Shown: piece after piece, positions 31,048 through 39,614 of the stretch
How positions within the stretch are numbered: position 1 is the stretch's first letter
Layout: each line of letters opens with the position of its first letter
Source of the DNA: Citrobacter amalonaticus Y19
GTDB taxonomy: Bacteria > Pseudomonadota > Gammaproteobacteria > Enterobacterales > Enterobacteriaceae
Direction of reading: 5' to 3'
Length of the DNA: 64,000 bases
NCBI RefSeq assembly: GCF_000981805.1
Contig: NZ_CP011133.1
Span: forward strand, 1 to 64,000
The notes under the pieces: model-generated
What the model saw: only the letters and a program-made list of their open reading frames with translations
Database searches by the model: none
What the model was told of the DNA's origin: nothing
Made by a program: the position numbers and the translations under genes

Positions 31048-31743
31048 CTAAGCCTTGAGTGAGCGATGCAGCTGCTTTACAAATGCATCGAGATTTGGAG
31101 TAATTCTGGCATTGTCTGCATAGGCCATTTTGCCATTGGTATCGTCATGCAGATGCATCCTTCCGCTATTGCGGGCAATACGGCGAAGTTCTGTATTTGC
31201 TGGGTAGAGTTTGTGAATGGCTTCTCTCAGGCGCTCTATTTCCGAAATCAGCTCACGGGGGTTCTCAACAGGTTCGGCGGGGGAAGTGGTAAGCACCCGA
31301 AATTCAGCGTTCTCTGGCTGCATCTTAATGACTTCGATGACTCTGTCCCTGGCAACGGAATTCCATTCTGTAGCCATGCCGTTGTACTGGTTTCGAATGC
31401 GGAACTGGTAAACCGGCTCCTGCTCATTGACAAGTAACCAGGCATCGGCAAGCGCTAAATAGAAAGAGACAGGCCGGTTTATCACTTGGTGTTCCTGAAG
31501 GGCAGTTTTATAGCTGAGGACATCTTCAGGAAGGATATCCGTGATACTGGAGGTGAATTTTAGCGGATCCAGTGGATAGACCGGGCCGATTACCTTAAGC
31601 ACAGCAACAGGGTTATTACCATCATCGGTAAACCAGAAGTCATTCTCATGACCGATATTGAGCCGAACATCTGCGGTCTGGTTATCTGCGAGAACGGCCT
31701 GCACCCGACGACCATTTTGCCACCAGCGTGGTGTACCTTGCAT
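31048..31743 (-). CDS. Hypothetical protein, 231 aa
   Basis: Opens MQGTPRWWQNGRRVQAVLADNQTADVRLN with strand-rich composition. The C-terminal third is helical (LISEIERLREAIHKLYPANTELRRIARN), possibly a coiled coil. The 231-aa length equals the product at 19290 but I see no similarity. Part of the operon from the promoter at 32783. Function unknown. Confidence 0.7.
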   Translation of the reverse strand: MQGTPRWWQNGRRVQAVLADNQTADVRLNIGHENDFWFTDDGNNPVAVLKVIGPVYPLDPLKFTSSITDILPEDVLSYKTALQEHQVINRPVSFYLALADAWLLVNEQEPVYQFRIRNQYNGMATEWNSVARDRVIEVIKMQPENAEFRVLTTSPAEPVENPRELISEIERLREAIHKLYPANTELRRIARNSGRMHLHDDTNGKMAYADNARITPNLDAFVKQLHRSLKA

Positions 31744-31806
31744 ACATACCTCTTACAGGAATTTAGCCCGAGAGCCCACCTGCTGGTGGGCGGTCGGAAA
31801 ACGGGT

Positions 31807-32190
31807 CTACTGAAGGTACTGCTCTGCCTGAGCAATACGTGAAAGAGTACCGGCATTCGGTTCAATCATCTGTATACGTCGGCTGTCCTCCAGTAAACCG
31901 GCAATTAGATGCTTGTCGGTATATGGGGCATCGTCATCCCCGAGCATTCGGCGGATAGCGGATAAATCCCCGGGGGGAACCGGGTATACCGATTCGATGA
32001 AGAGCTGCTCACCGTGAGGGTTCTCCCACTCAGATGGGCCTTGGGCGGAAGCAGCAAAACCGGAATCATTCAAACGTGCAAAATCTTCAAGCGCCTGGAG
32101 GCGGGCCGCAGTTTCATCAGTAGCGTAGATTAAGATCATACGCGCAGTCTCAGGCGATGAGCAGAACAGCAAAATGAGGAATGGCAGCAT
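31807..32190 (-). CDS. Hypothetical protein, 127 aa
   Basis: Start at 32190 (MLPFLILLFCSSPETARM) chosen for GGAG six bases upstream. The hydrophobic start looks like a signal or anchor; a start at the later MILIYATDE would give a soluble protein. The rest is acidic and helical. An in-frame ATG at 32202 overlaps the previous stop (TGATG). Confidence 0.6.
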   Translation of the reverse strand: MLPFLILLFCSSPETARMILIYATDETAARLQALEDFARLNDSGFAASAQGPSEWENPHGEQLFIESVYPVPPGDLSAIRRMLGDDDAPYTDKHLIAGLLEDSRRIQMIEPNAGTLSRIAQAEQYLQ

Positions 32191-32201
32191 GTTGAACTCC
32201 A

Positions 32202-32474
32202 TCAGTTAGCGATTTGTTGAGCTGGCGGTGTGGTTACGCCGGTGAGTTGCTTAAGACGAATATTGAGCTCATGAATCACGTCATCGCGTTTGCGCCAGCT
32301 GGTGGATGGCAGGGCCAGGAGCGCTTCAGCTTCAGACACGGAGAGACCAGCCAGGTGAGCTTTCGATGAAATCTCTGCGTTATATAATTGCTTCAGCACA
32401 ACCAATGAGTGCTGGGAGGATGCAGCCATCATCATGAAATGGCGAAGCACCGCACAATAGATTTGAGTAGACAT
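32202..32474 (-). CDS. Hypothetical protein, 90 aa
   Basis: Helical protein starting MSTQIYCAVLRHFMMMAASSQHSLVVLKQL with a LSVSEAEALLALPSTSWRKRDDVIHELN segment that could be a winged-helix-like motif. Overlaps the next gene at TGATG. No family recognised. Confidence 0.65.
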   Translation of the reverse strand: MSTQIYCAVLRHFMMMAASSQHSLVVLKQLYNAEISSKAHLAGLSVSEAEALLALPSTSWRKRDDVIHELNIRLKQLTGVTTPPAQQIAN

Positions 32475-32489
32475 ATTAAGCCGCCTCGT

Positions 32490-32741
32490 TCAATGCGTGA
32501 GGTAATGATTAATGGCATGTTCAACATAGCCAACAGATTTACCCACCAGGTGTGCAAGCTGCTGCACATGATGATGGTGAACTTCACGGCACGGGCCAAA
32601 TGAAGTGGTGTAGCGATACCAGAGACTACGGCCTACAGAAAAAAGTTCTTTTTCTGTCTGCGGGCGTACTGGATAACAAACTGGACGTGCAGATGTAGTG
32701 CGACGACCGTTATTTCGAACTTGATGAATTGCAGTATTCAT
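32490..32741 (-). CDS. Hypothetical protein, 83 aa
   Basis: Basic N-terminus (MNTAIHQVRNNGRRTTSARPVCYPVR) and a His-rich middle (CREVHHHHVQQLAHLVGKSVGYVEHAINHY) that could bind metal. First gene of the operon behind the promoter at 32783-32812. Confidence 0.65.
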   Translation of the reverse strand: MNTAIHQVRNNGRRTTSARPVCYPVRPQTEKELFSVGRSLWYRYTTSFGPCREVHHHHVQQLAHLVGKSVGYVEHAINHYLTH

Positions 32742-32782
32742 AAATCACCCCGCGTATGTTTTTCGTTTTGTTTACTAACTTC

Positions 32783-32812
32783 AGTTAAACACACGCCGGG
32801 TGGCTGACGAAT
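32783..32812 (-). promoter_or_regulatory. CTTCGTC-family promoter (ATTCGTC variant) with GTAAACAAAACG leader
   Basis: ATTCGTC at 32806-32812, 17 nt, TTAACT as -10; GTAAACAAAACG follows at about 32764-32775. Confidence 0.6.
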
Positions 32813-32862
32813 AGAAAAGCCATAAATAAAAGAGCTAAAAATTTAAGCTCTTTATGAAAGAA

Positions 32863-33279
32863 TTATTCTGGGGTTGGAAACCAGATAATGTCCGAAATAG
32901 GCTTATAGCCCGTCAGTAAAGCCAGGCTGGAATGCAGTTCTTTAACGATCTGCTTATTATTCTGCGTTTTCTCAAGTGCCGCTATAGCCTTTAGCAGGGT
33001 ATTTGCCACGGATGCTTTAGCATATGCCTGCGGTGAGCCGGTTAGCACCTGACTCATTATTTCCGTATTGTTAGATGGCAAATAGCCTTGCTCCTCGGCA
33101 ATTCGTTCTGCACCGGGTGCTGAAATAACCGATGCGGCAAGTTCGTGTTCGTTTGCATAGTTAATAACATCAGATAACATTTCGAGAGCAGTGGTATCTG
33201 TCATGATAAAGCCGTCTGCTACCCACTGAGGAGCAACATCGAAGCGAACCACCCAAGAGTAAGGTATTACGTTTGACAT
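32863..33279 (-). CDS. Hypothetical protein, 138 aa
   Basis: Begins MSNVIPYSWVVRFDVAPQWVADGF. Mainly helical with an acidic middle; the end (SLALLTGYKPISDIIWFPTPE) resembles small phage and plasmid proteins of unknown role. It lies 12 bp after the 187-aa gene. Confidence 0.7.
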   Translation of the reverse strand: MSNVIPYSWVVRFDVAPQWVADGFIMTDTTALEMLSDVINYANEHELAASVISAPGAERIAEEQGYLPSNNTEIMSQVLTGSPQAYAKASVANTLLKAIAALEKTQNNKQIVKELHSSLALLTGYKPISDIIWFPTPE

Positions 33280-33291
33280 ATAGTGACCTCA

Positions 33292-33855
33292 TTAAAGGGA
33301 AATATAAGCGTCAGGGTTTTCTTCAACAGAAAGAAACTCAATATCTTCGAGATGCATTCCTGCATTACGAATACCTACCTCGGATAACCAGGACAGGATT
33401 GTTTCATGATCCGGTTCACCAGAAAAATCAACAAAGGCTGGAAGAACCCAGTCGGGTGCATAGCCCGCGCTATACATAACAGTGGCAGTAAAGCGCCCAA
33501 CGTGCGGTATTTTGAAAAGAATGGATGCCTGCTCAGGGGTATTAATTACCATGCCGTGCTGATAGACGACTTCCCAGCTTATCCCATGCTCTCCTGTATT
33601 TCCGCGATAGAGATGGTGGCGGTCAACGGCCCAAAGGACACCTTCGCGATCCAACCAGCAGAAATAGTTATTATCTGGGGATACAGTGATCCCAAGGTTC
33701 ATTAACTCAGCCACCAGCAAGCAAGGGTTAATATCAGTTACAGTTTTGATAACCGTCAGTACTCCCTCGGTTACGGCAGTAACTGTCAGTACCTTCGAGG
33801 CACTGATCCAGAATTGATAACCTGCTTCTTTAGCCTTCGCGATTAAATTAAACAT
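33292..33855 (-). CDS. Hypothetical protein, 187 aa
   Basis: Alpha-beta protein starting MFNLIAKAKEAGYQFWISASKVLTVTAV. A central aromatic segment (NYFCWLDREGVLWAVDRHHLYRG) and an acidic end (GMHLEDIEFLSVEENPDAYISL) are visible. First gene of a two-gene unit; a weak promoter-family match lies upstream at 33887-33916. Confidence 0.7.
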   Translation of the reverse strand: MFNLIAKAKEAGYQFWISASKVLTVTAVTEGVLTVIKTVTDINPCLLVAELMNLGITVSPDNNYFCWLDREGVLWAVDRHHLYRGNTGEHGISWEVVYQHGMVINTPEQASILFKIPHVGRFTATVMYSAGYAPDWVLPAFVDFSGEPDHETILSWLSEVGIRNAGMHLEDIEFLSVEENPDAYISL

Positions 33856-34267
33856 TGTTGCTTCCCATTGAATGGCAGTTAGGTCAATAACAACATGAGG
33901 CTGGTGGGTGACAAACAGAGAAACTGACGATATTTCAAGAAAGAATTTAGCGATGAGAAATACTGGGGCTGCAATGCAGTCTGTACTTGCCAGCGCTTCG
34001 CTCGGCCAACCCCTCGACAGCCCGAAAGCAAGTTTCGGTCTGCCTCACGGTTATCTACGGGCGAAAGGCGGCACATTTGTGGGGGTGTCAGTGGTAGGGG
34101 GAAGTAATAATTCCGTGACATCAGCGTCGTGTTCGCTTGCCAGCGCTTCGCTCGGCCAACCCCGAGACAACCCGAAAGCAAGTTTCGGTCTGTCCCGGGG
34201 TTCCTGGTAACGACCAGACTTACCGCAGATCTACTATTTCGTTAATCATATGGCCTATGAATAAGAG
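33856..34267. other. Intergenic region with a duplicated 57-bp element
   Basis: GTTTGTC at 33910-33916 with TGTTAT 17 nt away is a possible variant of the dispersed promoter family. The 57-bp element occurs at 33986-34042 and 34136-34192. No gene is supported. Confidence 0.5.
33986..34192. repeat. Two direct 57-bp repeats with internal hairpin
   Basis: Copies at 33986-34042 and 34136-34192, 150 bp apart. Both contain CTTGCCAGCGCTTCGCTCGG and an inverted repeat CGAAA-gcaag-TTTCG. The spacing of about 14 helical turns would allow a protein to bridge both copies. Candidate binding, recombination or partition site. Confidence 0.75.
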
Positions 34268-34957
34268 TTAATCACGATACAACTGGATAAAACTCTCCAC
34301 CCGGGTTCCATCACAATAGCTCGGCCAGGCATTCATCACAGGCAGTTCTTCCGTTGTGAATCTCCCCAGTGCCAGCGCTACCGAATACCAGACCGGGAAT
34401 ATCGTATTGGCTGATGTCATATTTCCATTGTTGATTAACTCATAGAGTCCGCGTCCATTCGCCCAGGCACTTTCTGGTGTATCACCGGCAAGGTAGTTAT
34501 CGACCCAGATGGATGGTGACAGAGCATGACCTTTCGCCAGTCTCGCTAACGATTCATACCACTTCAGATATTCCGTGGTTCGCAGTGAGAGAATCGGGAT
34601 CCCGCCACGTCTTAACAGTGCTGCCGCAGAAAGTGAGTCTACCGGCGCGGCAATTTTATCCAGCTGGTTACGGGCTTGCTTAATCCGAGCTAATAATCCC
34701 GCAGGACTCACCCGGGTGATGTATTTCTCTACCGTCTCAGCAGCCTCAGCTATGCCCGGGGCCGACGACCCTTCAACATGGAGGGGGCATAATACAAGGC
34801 CGGTATCATCGTGAGTAACCCAGGCAGAATTGTCAGCCGGATTCCTGACGATAGACAACGACTCACTTTGACCCAGGATCGTTAACCTGAATGACTGAAG
34901 CCGTTCGGCTATCCAGCTGCCTCCATCACCAATAACCTCAATGCGCTCATGACTCAT
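34268..34957 (-). CDS. Hypothetical protein, 229 aa
   Basis: Soluble protein with beta-rich N-terminus (RIEVIGDGGSWIAERLQSFRLTILGQSESLSIV) and helical C-terminus with several Trp (SPSIWVDNYLAGDTPESAWANG). No recognised motif. It stands alone between non-coding regions; downstream lies the duplicated 57-bp element. Confidence 0.7.
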   Translation of the reverse strand: MSHERIEVIGDGGSWIAERLQSFRLTILGQSESLSIVRNPADNSAWVTHDDTGLVLCPLHVEGSSAPGIAEAAETVEKYITRVSPAGLLARIKQARNQLDKIAAPVDSLSAAALLRRGGIPILSLRTTEYLKWYESLARLAKGHALSPSIWVDNYLAGDTPESAWANGRGLYELINNGNMTSANTIFPVWYSVALALGRFTTEELPVMNAWPSYCDGTRVESFIQLYRD

Positions 34958-35838
34958 ACCGCATCACCTCTGCAAGTGCTTTACATTCAGACCTAATCAT
35001 AATGGCTTCCCAGTTCGCAACAAAATCAGGGTGAGGACAGGCATAGCCTAACCATACTCAGGAAATTTACAGATATGTCGATCCACAAAACGCGCTCAAA
35101 ACGCTCAGGCGCGTTTTAATCAATCCGATCGTGAAAATACCAGGGGGATAAGCTCAGAATCGTTCTGAGGCCATTCTGGCGTGGTTTTATCCCAATAACG
35201 GATCCTTTTGTGAATACAGATCGATTTCACAAGGGTATTTAGCCGGTATGAGACAGAGATGATCCGCTTTGATAATCAGAGCGATAAATTATTACTGGTT
35301 CCGTTTTGTTTACGATTGTATCGGGAGGGATGTCATTCCGAACGAGGGTATCGACTTCGCATTGGCCGTTCTGATAGCCGATCACAATATCCAGGCAGTA
35401 CGCGCCGCGACAAAAACCCCCGGAGGAAAACCATGTCGGTTATTCACTTTTGGTTTTCCCCGGCGATTAAAACCCAAGGCAACCTCCGGTTGCCCATAAA
35501 AACCCCCGGAGGAAATTCATCTTTCCTCCGACATCGTGCGGTTTGATTATTACCATGCTCAACCGCCCGATGTAAAAATAGAGAAAACCGACGCTATCGC
35601 TTCCGCTTTGTTTACCTTCCATATTCGCGCCCGCGAAATAGCCCGCTGCATTCCCCACCGTTCATACCCGGGCGAAAACAATCGCGATCATATTGCGATC
35701 ATCCTGATTCCTTTCCGTCGCGATAAGTCCGCTATCGCCTATAGGCTCACTAACAGATCGCCTGAAGGCTCACTAACAAAAATACCAGGTCATCGCCTGG
35801 TATTCATGTATATCCGTTATGTTTACTCCATTGTATTT
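34958..35838. other. Non-coding region rich in inverted and direct repeats
   Basis: Contains AAAACGCGC ... GCGCGTTTT (35087-35117), CTCAGAA-TCG-TTCTGAG (35153-35169), CCTTTTGTGAA ... TTTCACAAGG (35202-35232) and two copies of AAAAACCCCCGGAGGAAA (about 35411 and 35499). Also present are GGCTCACTAACA twice (35745 and 35768). Frames of 37-106 codons exist on the plus strand, one with GGAGG six bases before an ATG at 35433, but none is convincing. Confidence 0.5.
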
Positions 35839-36270
35839 CTAAAGCTGTTTTCTTAGGTGAGTTATTCGAAGCGAAAGAGCCTGCCGAATTGCACGGTTTT
35901 TTCGTAGCTCATCACGCAACCAAATAAGCTGACCTTCATACAGTTCGATAAGCGCAAGTTCTCGCTGGCTTGCGTCCTTAAATTTCGCTGGTGGATATGA
36001 TTCGCCTTTGTTGAGAGGTAGGTATTTGGGGACGACACGATCAATGCCACCACCAGCTTTGCGTAAAGGAGTCAATCTGGCCCAGCGGATCCTGATAGTT
36101 GTTCCTTGCCTGGTTACGTTAAAGCTGTACCGCGCCTTCTCGTCGTCTGCGATAGCTTTCTCCCAATATTCCTCCCGAAGACTATTGGCTTCGTTAAACA
36201 GAAGTTCTGCGGCTGAATCAACCGCATCGCGAGCCTTTTCCAGATCATTGATATACCCGACGAGTTGCAT
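35839..36270 (-). CDS. MobI-like relaxosome accessory protein, 143 aa
   Basis: MobI of SXT/R391 and IncA/C elements is a small protein encoded beside oriT and required to mobilise it. This protein has the same size and pattern: helical NEANSLREEYWEKAIADDEKARY, a strand pair RQGTTIRIRWARL, a Lys/Gly/Tyr-rich turn (LPLNKGESYPPAKFKDAS), then helices (LALIELYEGQLIWLRDELRKN). GAGGTGG precedes the ATG. It is followed upstream by 1.2 kb of non-coding repeats, as expected for oriT. The identity rests on pattern, not a search. Confidence 0.65.
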   Translation of the reverse strand: MQLVGYINDLEKARDAVDSAAELLFNEANSLREEYWEKAIADDEKARYSFNVTRQGTTIRIRWARLTPLRKAGGGIDRVVPKYLPLNKGESYPPAKFKDASQRELALIELYEGQLIWLRDELRKNRAIRQALSLRITHLRKQL

Positions 36271-36432
36271 AAAACCACCTCGATGTTTTTTGAGTAGGAC
36301 TTAACCCCAAAAAAGAGAATCTCTATTATTACGCCAGAACCCTACGTTTCTGGAGAAAGAGAAAGTTCCTTTTCAGGTTCGATTTTTAGCATTCAGTTCC
36401 GAAACAGGAAAGATTGATTCTCCAGTTAAGTA

Positions 36433-36798
36433 ACTTTCTGGGTGTTCTCATTTTTTGGATGTTTCTGGAGAATACAATGGCAATCTGGTGTTTGAGTTAT
36501 TAATATCAATCTGTACTGGTACTTTTATCAAGCCATTTTATTTTAATCAAGCTGTTTGCCAATCTCTATATGATATGGCAGAAAACGACGTTTCTGGGTA
36601 TTTCTACTTTTTCATAGGTTTCTGGGGAATATAATGGAAACTCACTTTCTCTGACGTAAAGGCGATTGACGTAATGATTGCCACCACTGCATAGACCTCA
36701 TCGTAAGCGCTTATGTGGAATCGCTATATGATATGGCAGAAAACCATGTTTCTGGGCTTTACCGTTTTGACTACCTTTCTGGAGAATACAATGGCAAC
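36433..36798 (+). repeat. Three-copy TTTCTGG repeat module
   Basis: Modules at 36433-36485 (partial), 36560-36640 and 36718-36798. Each has TTTCTGGG, a spacer of about 25 nt, then TTTCTGGGGAATA or TTTCTGGAGAATA and AATGG. The last two copies are 158 bp apart. Confidence 0.75.
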
Positions 36799-37289
36799 CA
36801 GACCGAAAACCGCCTTTCACTTTCACTTGTCTTGAGGATCAATCCTAAATTACATCGGTGTCATGGTGATTTTGGTCACATTTTATAGGTATATATACTA
36901 ATTTGAGGGGGTGTTTTTTGGGGTGGAATGAAGGTTCAAAGTGCATATTTAAGTGAAATTCTTTCATGCGCTTAAGTTAAATTTTAACAAGATGCCACCT
37001 TGAAAAATCCCCACAGCATTCCTTAACTCACGTCTCCTTAACTTGCCTGTCCAGTATATATACTCCGCCAAATTCCCAGGCGGAAAGCCTATCTAAAAGC
37101 GTTGTCCTCACAAATTACCATCTAATTTACCCAGTCTAATTTAAGTTAGGGGTTGATGATTTTAAGGCTAGATTTAGCCATATATAGTGTCATGTTTCAT
37201 GCAGCATTTATGTACATAACGGACATCTTAAGCGTCCAAATCTAGCCATTATTAACGTCAAAAATGGGGGCGTTTTGCCGATAAAAAAA

Positions 37290-37318
37290 ATGGTATTCAA
37301 TTATCGTTTGAATACCAT
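37290..37318 (-). terminator. Strong hairpin upstream of parM
   Basis: ATGGTATTCAA-6 nt-TTTGAATACCAT. Read on the minus strand it is followed by T8, so it could stop antisense transcription leaving parM. As DNA it could equally be a partition-protein site. Confidence 0.6.
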
Positions 37319-37455
37319 GTAACAACTTGTTAACGGTTTATTCCCGACGTTGGCAGGGGGAGGCCACCTTTCATTACGTTAGTGCGACCCCCTTTTTTGG
37401 CGCTCAAATGTTATCGGAGTGGCAGTAATTCATTTTTAACTTGCAGGGTTAACGA

Positions 37456-38478
37456 ATGAGCAATGACAAATTGGTTGTCTGCGGAATTGATATTGGGTAC
37501 AGCAATGTAAAAATTGCTGTCGGGGATCCAGCGGATGACAAACCCACAGTCAGTATTTATCCGGCCTACGCAACGAATGAGGCTGTAGAAGATGTGCGGC
37601 TGGTAAAGCGTAACTGCGAACACGAAGTGCTTGTCTACCCAGGCGGTAAAGAATGGCGGGCTTTTACCGAACGCCCTGATGCACGGGAGTTGCATGACCG
37701 TTACCACATGACAGAAATGTACCTGGCGCTATATCTGGCCTCACTGGATAAAATAGCCGCTAAATCTGGCAATGACATCGATCTGGTAGTAACAGGTTTA
37801 CCTGTTCGTCTAGCCAACGATAGCGAACGCGCAAAACTTACCGCTAGGCTCACCGGGACGTTTACCATTGCGCCTGGAAAAACAGTGACTGTTAAAAAAT
37901 GCCTTGTTCTTCAGCAGGGCGTAGGTGTCATCAATGACATCGTTAACAGACCAGGCCTTATCAGCCAGGAAGAGTTAGAGAAGGCGACTATTCTCGTGGT
38001 TGACCCAGGCTTCTTCTCGATGGACTACATCGCCTTTAAGAGCGGGAGCCGGGTATCAGGCTCTTCAGGTTCATCACTAAAAGCAACCAGTGCAATTATT
38101 GAAAGCATTGTGAATCGCCTTAATGCCGTTAACCCGGAAGAGCGTATCGATGATTTACCAGAAATCATTGAAATCGCTCTCCGTAACAATGAACCATCTT
38201 TCTTTAATGGGTTCCGCCACATTCCCCTACGCCCTCTGCTTGAAGAAGCAATTCCCTCCATCGCCAGTGATGTAGTCAAAGAGTTGCGAAAATCGACAAG
38301 GGTTCTTGGGCCAGTCCATATCATTGCAGCTGCCGGTGGTGGGACTGGGTTCTATGAACAGACTATTCGTGAGGAATTCCCCCGAGCCAGGATCGTATCG
38401 AGCCCGTTGCCTGTTGCCAGTAATGCTATCGGTTTCTGGAACTATGGCGTTGACTTGATGCTTTACGGTGACGATTGA
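37456..38478 (+). CDS. parM: ParM/StbA-family actin-like partition ATPase, 340 aa
   Basis: Actin-fold protein with the phosphate-1 motif CGIDIGYSNVKIAVG (residues 9-23), LVVTGLPVRLAN, phosphate-2 ILVVDPGFFSMDYIA and the adenosine motif IIAAAGGGTGFY. ParM polymerises into filaments that push sister plasmids apart when capped by ParR bound to the centromere. The length fits the family. First gene of a five-gene plus-strand operon that continues into transfer genes; its stop overlaps the start region of the parR-like gene. Confidence 0.9.
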   Translation: MSNDKLVVCGIDIGYSNVKIAVGDPADDKPTVSIYPAYATNEAVEDVRLVKRNCEHEVLVYPGGKEWRAFTERPDARELHDRYHMTEMYLALYLASLDKIAAKSGNDIDLVVTGLPVRLANDSERAKLTARLTGTFTIAPGKTVTVKKCLVLQQGVGVINDIVNRPGLISQEELEKATILVVDPGFFSMDYIAFKSGSRVSGSSGSSLKATSAIIESIVNRLNAVNPEERIDDLPEIIEIALRNNEPSFFNGFRHIPLRPLLEEAIPSIASDVVKELRKSTRVLGPVHIIAAAGGGTGFYEQTIREEFPRARIVSSPLPVASNAIGFWNYGVDLMLYGDD

Positions 38479-38492
38479 GCAAAGGGGGGTTC

Positions 38493-39023
38493 ATGCAAGT
38501 TCGAGTGACGATTAATCCAATACTGTTTCCAGAGCTGATTAATTATCTGGAATCAAAACCGTCTGGCCAGCGTAGTAGTTCTCTATTGGCGCTGGCGAAC
38601 CGAGCATTGCTAGCGGGTGACAATTTTATACCCGGTGTCGTCCGTGAGACTTCAAAAAAACGTAAATCAGAACAGAAGAAATCAGTCCGTGGGCCGAATA
38701 TAGAAAAGGAGACTGGTCTGATGACTAGTCAAAGAGACGGCCACTTACCCAAAGAAAATGAGGACAAGGAACCAAAATTTCGTCACGTGGTTAGCGACGA
38801 TATAGTCAATACAGGCCCGCCGTTTGGTGAGGGCGATGATATTCAGCATCTCGAAGTAAACGATGGCCAGTTATCGACGGCGAACCTAATCAGTCAGCCT
38901 GAGCTTACTGGAAACGAACCGGAGCCCAATCCCGGAGATAAATCGGGTTTTGGGGAGGCAGGTAACAATCAAGGTAGCGGCGTTAATGTAAAGGGTACAC
39001 CAAGGCGTGTACGCATAAGTTGA
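38493..39023 (+). CDS. ParR-like partition adaptor, 176 aa
   Basis: The N-terminal 50 residues (MQVRVTINPILFPELINYLESKPSGQRSSSLLALANRALL) look like the ribbon-helix-helix DNA-binding domain of ParR/StbB. The remaining 120 residues are low complexity and charged, as in the tails that contact ParM. AGGGGGG lies just before the ATG at 38493. Directly downstream of parM. It should bind a repeated centromere, possibly in the region 36.3-37.4 kb. Confidence 0.75.
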   Translation: MQVRVTINPILFPELINYLESKPSGQRSSSLLALANRALLAGDNFIPGVVRETSKKRKSEQKKSVRGPNIEKETGLMTSQRDGHLPKENEDKEPKFRHVVSDDIVNTGPPFGEGDDIQHLEVNDGQLSTANLISQPELTGNEPEPNPGDKSGFGEAGNNQGSGVNVKGTPRRVRIS

Positions 39024-39053
39024 TGCCATCGTAGGGTTAGTGGGGAGGGGGAA

Positions 39054-39614
39054 ATGCAGAAAGCAACGAAGAGTTTGGTGCTCGCTTTACTATGTGCTGC
39101 TTACTGCACGAGTTCGAACGCCAGGCTTGTAGATCTTCGTGGCACTTCCTGGGAAAAACATTCCCAGAAAGAGTGTGGTCTCGATCCGTACCTTCTCTAC
39201 GCGGTGGCACTCACCGAGAGTAAAAAAAATGCAGGAACCAAGGGGTATGTTGTTCCGAGCCCCTGGGCATTGAACAACTATGTTTATGGGTCGTATTACC
39301 CGACAAGTTATGAAGATGCTAAGAGAGCGCTAGCCCGCTACCTCTCTGCCACTCCGGTAACAGATATTGGAATCGTTCAAATTAATTTTCGTTGGAACGG
39401 ACAGTATGTTAACCATCCTGAAGAACTCTTGGATATCGATACAAACATCCGAATCGGGGCAAAGACTTTGTGTGCGGCCATCAAAGCTAACCCTGGTGAT
39501 ATAGAACTGGCGATAGGTGGATACAACACTCAAAACCCTAAGTTGGAAGGCAAGGCTCGTGAATATGGTCAGCGCGTATTACGCGTATGGAAGAGGCTTA
39601 TCGAAAATGATTAA
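39054..39614 (+). CDS. Lytic transglycosylase (SLT family), 186 aa
   Basis: Signal peptide (MQKATKSLVLALLCAAYCTSSNA), then an SLT domain: catalytic Glu55 in YAVALTESKKNA, followed by GIVQINFRWNGQYVNHPEELLDIDTNIRIGAKTL and GGYNTQN. Such enzymes open peptidoglycan for assembly of the conjugation apparatus. SXT/R391 elements also carry one next to the setDC activator genes. It lies between parR and the FlhD-like gene. Confidence 0.9.
   Translation: MQKATKSLVLALLCAAYCTSSNARLVDLRGTSWEKHSQKECGLDPYLLYAVALTESKKNAGTKGYVVPSPWALNNYVYGSYYPTSYEDAKRALARYLSATPVTDIGIVQINFRWNGQYVNHPEELLDIDTNIRIGAKTLCAAIKANPGDIELAIGGYNTQNPKLEGKAREYGQRVLRVWKRLIEND

Larger units (their letters stand above)
36271..37455. other. 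Probable oriT / regulatory region with direct repeats
   Basis: No gene. Two 80-bp direct repeats (36560-36640 and 36718-36798) share CTATATGATATGGCAGAAAAC, TTTCTGGG and TTTCTGG(A/G)GAATA(C/T)AATGG. A third partial copy lies at 36433-36485 and a short TTTCTGGAGAA copy at 36348. Further on are TATATATACT words (36890, 37054), CCGCC/GGCGG (37065-37083), and GGCTAGATTTAGCC with AATCTAGCC. Position beside a MobI-like gene makes this the candidate transfer origin; the part next to parM may also hold its centromere. Confidence 0.6.

Noticed and set aside
35536..35856. 106-codon plus-strand frame
   Set aside because: It has no ribosome-binding site, unlikely composition, includes short direct repeats and overlaps the end of the MobI-like gene on the other strand.
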